DNA from: CAXBBB01 sp963793245
GTDB lineage: Bacteria > Bacteroidota > Rhodothermia > Rhodothermales > BA12
Reading direction: 5' to 3'
Assembly (NCBI GenBank): GCA_963793245.1
Contig: CAWBZG010000002.1
Location: forward strand, 558,001 to 622,000
DNA: 64,000 nucleotides
Numbering within the stretch: position 1 is the stretch's first letter; every line of letters starts with the position of its first letter. Below, one piece after another: positions 61,732-64,000 of this stretch. A program made the position numbers and the translations under genes. The notes under the pieces were generated by a model. It had not been told where the DNA came from and ran no database searches. It worked only from the letters and a program-made list of their open reading frames with translations.

Positions 61732-63471
61732 GTGCGCTTTTGCTCGCTCCTCCTGTTTCTCCTCGCGCTACCCATCCACGCGCAGGAGCAGACTGCCGCC
61801 GACACCGCGTTCGCCTCATCCGATAGCGTATCGGCTGCCGAAGCCGTATCGCGCGTGACGCAGCCGTCGGGAGCGCTGGGCGATTTCAATGCAGCGTTTT
61901 ACGTGCTCGATGCGCTCAACGAAGGAGTGTCGGCGACCGAGGATGTACCGAACCGGATGACGCCCCAAGCCAGTCTAGAGCATTTCGTTCGGTCGGCGCG
62001 AGCGGGCGATTTCGAGTCTGCGGCGCGCGTGCTCAACCTGAACCTGTTTCCCACCGGCGAGCAGGCACGACTGGCGCCCGTCCTCGCCGAACAGTTGTTC
62101 TACGTGATGGACCGGCAGGTCGGCCTCGATTGGGAGGCACTACCGGACCGCCCCGACGGTGCCGACGATCAGGCTATGGGACAGTCCAATCCGATGCTCG
62201 GGCAGCCGCGCCGCAGCATCTTGTTTGGGTCGATCACGGTCGATGAGCGAGACGTAGCGTTTCGGATGCAGCGCGTGCGCGTCGCCGATCAGCCTCCGGT
62301 CTGGGTACTGTCGCCTCAGACGGTCGAGAACGCGCCCGTCTTGTACGACCGCTTCGGCCCCGGCCCAATCGACCGCGCGATGCCTTCGTGGGCGCGTGCG
62401 CAGTTTCTCGACGCGGCGCTCTGGACGTGGTTGGCACTGCTGGCCGGACTGCTGATCCTGATCGGCGTGGCGTGGGGCGTGAGCACGCTCGTCGAACGGA
62501 CGTTGGCGCAGTCCGACTCGATGTGGCTAAGCGAGATGGCAGACCGCGTGGCGACGCCCGTTGCGGTCCTCATCGCCGGATTCGCGTTCTGGTTCGTCGC
62601 GTCTGTCGTGCTGGCGATGCCGCGTTTTCTGACGACGACGCTGCTGATTGGCGTCATCGTCGCGTTTGTGTGGGCCACCACGCGTGCCATCTCCGCCGTA
62701 ACCGAGTGCATCGTGCAGCAGCAGGACGTAGAGGGGTTGCAGGATTTGTCGACCGGCGAGAAGAGCGATATGCAGCGGCAGTTGACGTACCTGTCGGTCG
62801 GGCGCCGCGTGCTGCTGTTCGTCGTCGTCGTGTTTGCGACGGGGCTGATCGTCAGTCAGTTTGCCTCGCTCGAACGGTTCGGCTTCTCGCTCATGGCGAG
62901 CGCGGGCGTGGCGACGATCCTCCTGGGCATCGCGGCGCAGCCCGTTTTGGGCAACATCATCGCCAGCATCCAAATCGCCCTCGCCAAACCTGTCCGCATC
63001 GGCGACAGCATCTCGTACGAGGGCACGTGGGGTTACGTCGAGGACATCACCTACACGTATCTGCTGATCAAGAGTTGGGACAAACGCCGACTGGTCGTCC
63101 CGCTGCGCTACTTCATCACACATCCGTTCGAGAACTGGACCAAGCGCGATGCCCACCTCATCAAGCCCATTTACTTCCACGCCGACTACACCATCGATGT
63201 AGACAAGGTGCGCGACAAGTTCGACGAGTTGCTGCGCGCCTCCGATCTGTGGGACGAGGAGGAGGAGCCGAACCTGATCGTCGTCGGCGCGACCGATGAG
63301 ACGCTCAAGCTGCGCGCCACCTGCTCGGCCTCGAACCCGTCGGATGCCTGGGACCTGCACTGCGAACTGCGCGAGCAACTGATCGCCTTCGTGCGCGACC
63401 TCAACGACGGCGCTCACCTGCCGCGCCGCCGACTGGTGATGACCGAAACGGGGGAGGCGAACGATGGTTGA
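61732..63471 (+). CDS. MscS-family mechanosensitive channel with N-terminal periplasmic domain
   Basis: A 579-residue protein from GTG 61732, giving a clean signal peptide (RFCSLLLFLLALPIHAQEQ); an earlier GTG at 61624 lacks one. A periplasmic domain of about 190 residues is followed by four or five helices and the MscS core: pore helix SLMASAGVATILLGIAAQPV, then the NIIASIQIALAKPVRIGDSI beta region and the cytosolic domain. It should relieve osmotic stress. The downstream FAD oxidoreductase ORF overlaps its stop by eight bases. Confidence 0.9.
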   Translation: MRFCSLLLFLLALPIHAQEQTAADTAFASSDSVSAAEAVSRVTQPSGALGDFNAAFYVLDALNEGVSATEDVPNRMTPQASLEHFVRSARAGDFESAARVLNLNLFPTGEQARLAPVLAEQLFYVMDRQVGLDWEALPDRPDGADDQAMGQSNPMLGQPRRSILFGSITVDERDVAFRMQRVRVADQPPVWVLSPQTVENAPVLYDRFGPGPIDRAMPSWARAQFLDAALWTWLALLAGLLILIGVAWGVSTLVERTLAQSDSMWLSEMADRVATPVAVLIAGFAFWFVASVVLAMPRFLTTTLLIGVIVAFVWATTRAISAVTECIVQQQDVEGLQDLSTGEKSDMQRQLTYLSVGRRVLLFVVVVFATGLIVSQFASLERFGFSLMASAGVATILLGIAAQPVLGNIIASIQIALAKPVRIGDSISYEGTWGYVEDITYTYLLIKSWDKRRLVVPLRYFITHPFENWTKRDAHLIKPIYFHADYTIDVDKVRDKFDELLRASDLWDEEEEPNLIVVGATDETLKLRATCSASNPSDAWDLHCELREQLIAFVRDLNDGAHLPRRRLVMTETGEANDG

Positions 63472-64000
63472 TCCCGTTCGCCTACTCATCGTCGGTGGAG
63501 GACACGCGACGCTTCCGCTACTCGACCGAGCGCGTGACCTGGCCCCGCACGCCGACGTGACGCTGCTCTCGGATCGCCCCGAGTTGTGGTACAGCGGTAT
63601 GGTGCCCGAGTGGACCGGCGGCGTCTACACGCGCGACGACGTGACCATCGATCTGGCGGCGATCTGCGCGCGCGAGGGCATCCGTTTCGTCCAGGCGCGC
63701 GCGTCCCGGCTGGATCGGGAACGCCGAACGGTCTCGACAGCGAGCGGCGAGACGCTGACGTACGATCTCCTCGTGATCGACGTGGGCGCCCACAATCCGG
63801 GCGATTCGGGATCGGCGACGCCGACCAAGCCGCTCCACCGCATCCAATCGCTGGCCGATCTGCGCGAAGGGCGGCTCGTGATCGTCGGAGGAGGAGCGGC
63901 AGGCGTCGAGACGGCGCTGAACGTGACGGCGGGGTGCCCTGGCGTACACGTGACCCTCATCGAACCGGGCGACCGGCTACTCAGCGGCCTGCCCGAGCGC
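63464..64000 (+). CDS. FAD-dependent pyridine nucleotide-disulfide oxidoreductase (NDH-2/SelD-fusion type), cut by window edge
   Basis: The first 179 residues are visible, starting ATG 63464 with GGGGAG eight bases upstream. The FAD dinucleotide motif LIVGGGHATLPLLDR, the ELWYSGMVPEWTGG substrate region, and a second NAD motif LVIVGGGAAGVETALN are clear. The layout matches NADH dehydrogenase-like proteins such as those fused to selenide water dikinase, but the rest is outside the window. Eight-base overlap with the MscS gene implies coupling. Confidence 0.88.
   Translation, partial: MVDPVRLLIVGGGHATLPLLDRARDLAPHADVTLLSDRPELWYSGMVPEWTGGVYTRDDVTIDLAAICAREGIRFVQARASRLDRERRTVSTASGETLTYDLLVIDVGAHNPGDSGSATPTKPLHRIQSLADLREGRLVIVGGGAAGVETALNVTAGCPGVHVTLIEPGDRLLSGLPER

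Overview
The window is a piece of a high-GC chromosome from the Bacteroidota/Rhodothermota side of the tree, most likely class Rhodothermia (Rubricoccaceae/Salinibacter relatives). The clues are a SusC/SusD pair, a DUF5103 (type IX secretion plug) protein, a DUF5916 outer-membrane protein, periplasmic beta-propeller hybrid histidine kinases, a secY-map-rpmJ-rpsM gene order without adk, zinc-free uS14 and bL36, and mostly weak Shine-Dalgarno signals. The genus call is inference. No rRNA, tRNA, CRISPR array or insertion sequence was seen, and no stretch over 300 bases lacks a gene.

Layout. 1-15245: the S10/spc/alpha ribosomal-protein cluster from the end of rplC to rplQ, with secY, map and rpoA, all on the + strand and closed by a terminator. 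infA is not in its usual place, and several spacers hold perfect stem-loops. 15358-16057: a MNT/HEPN nucleotidyltransferase pair. 16094-19859: bifunctional (p)ppGpp enzyme, HU-like protein, ruvX and def. 19919-27637: a LolD/FtsX-type ABC transporter with His-rich loops, a 1357-residue hybrid kinase on the other strand, and a DUF3299-like Cys protein plus M23 peptidase. Together they resemble zinc-responsive clusters. 27732-33175: small proteins, a TerB-like protein, polyphosphate glucokinase, SDR, DUF5103 lipoprotein and a glycosyltransferase. 33286-38112: metzincin lipoprotein, catalase and an ankyrin-repeat partner. 38115-41658 (minus): Uma2, cysS, a dispersed repeat, yidD and a SleB-like hydrolase. 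41745-42604: hisI and tspO. 42698-48820: BlaI repressor, an M56/DUF4097 sensor-protease and a DUF5916 protein, linked by shared 18-bp dyads. 48830-50974: asnB behind what looks like an asparagine-codon attenuator, plus a small membrane protein. 51080-57263: LysM/BON protein, lipoprotein, SusD and a frameshifted SusC. 57454-64000: methyltransferase, DEAD-box helicase, fatty acid hydroxylase, DUF2892, TonB-C-like lipoprotein, MscS channel and a truncated FAD oxidoreductase.

The most unusual signals are: (1) a 25-codon leader peptide with five Asn codons within seven positions, followed by a terminator and a possible antiterminator, just upstream of asnB; (2) repeated AT-rich dyads GTGYT-N8-AGCAY in front of blaI and the DUF5916 gene; (3) the zinc-themed ABC/DUF3299 locus split by a hybrid kinase; (4) a dispersed repeat with two perfect hairpins between yidD and cysS; (5) SusC broken by two +1 shifts 241 bases apart.
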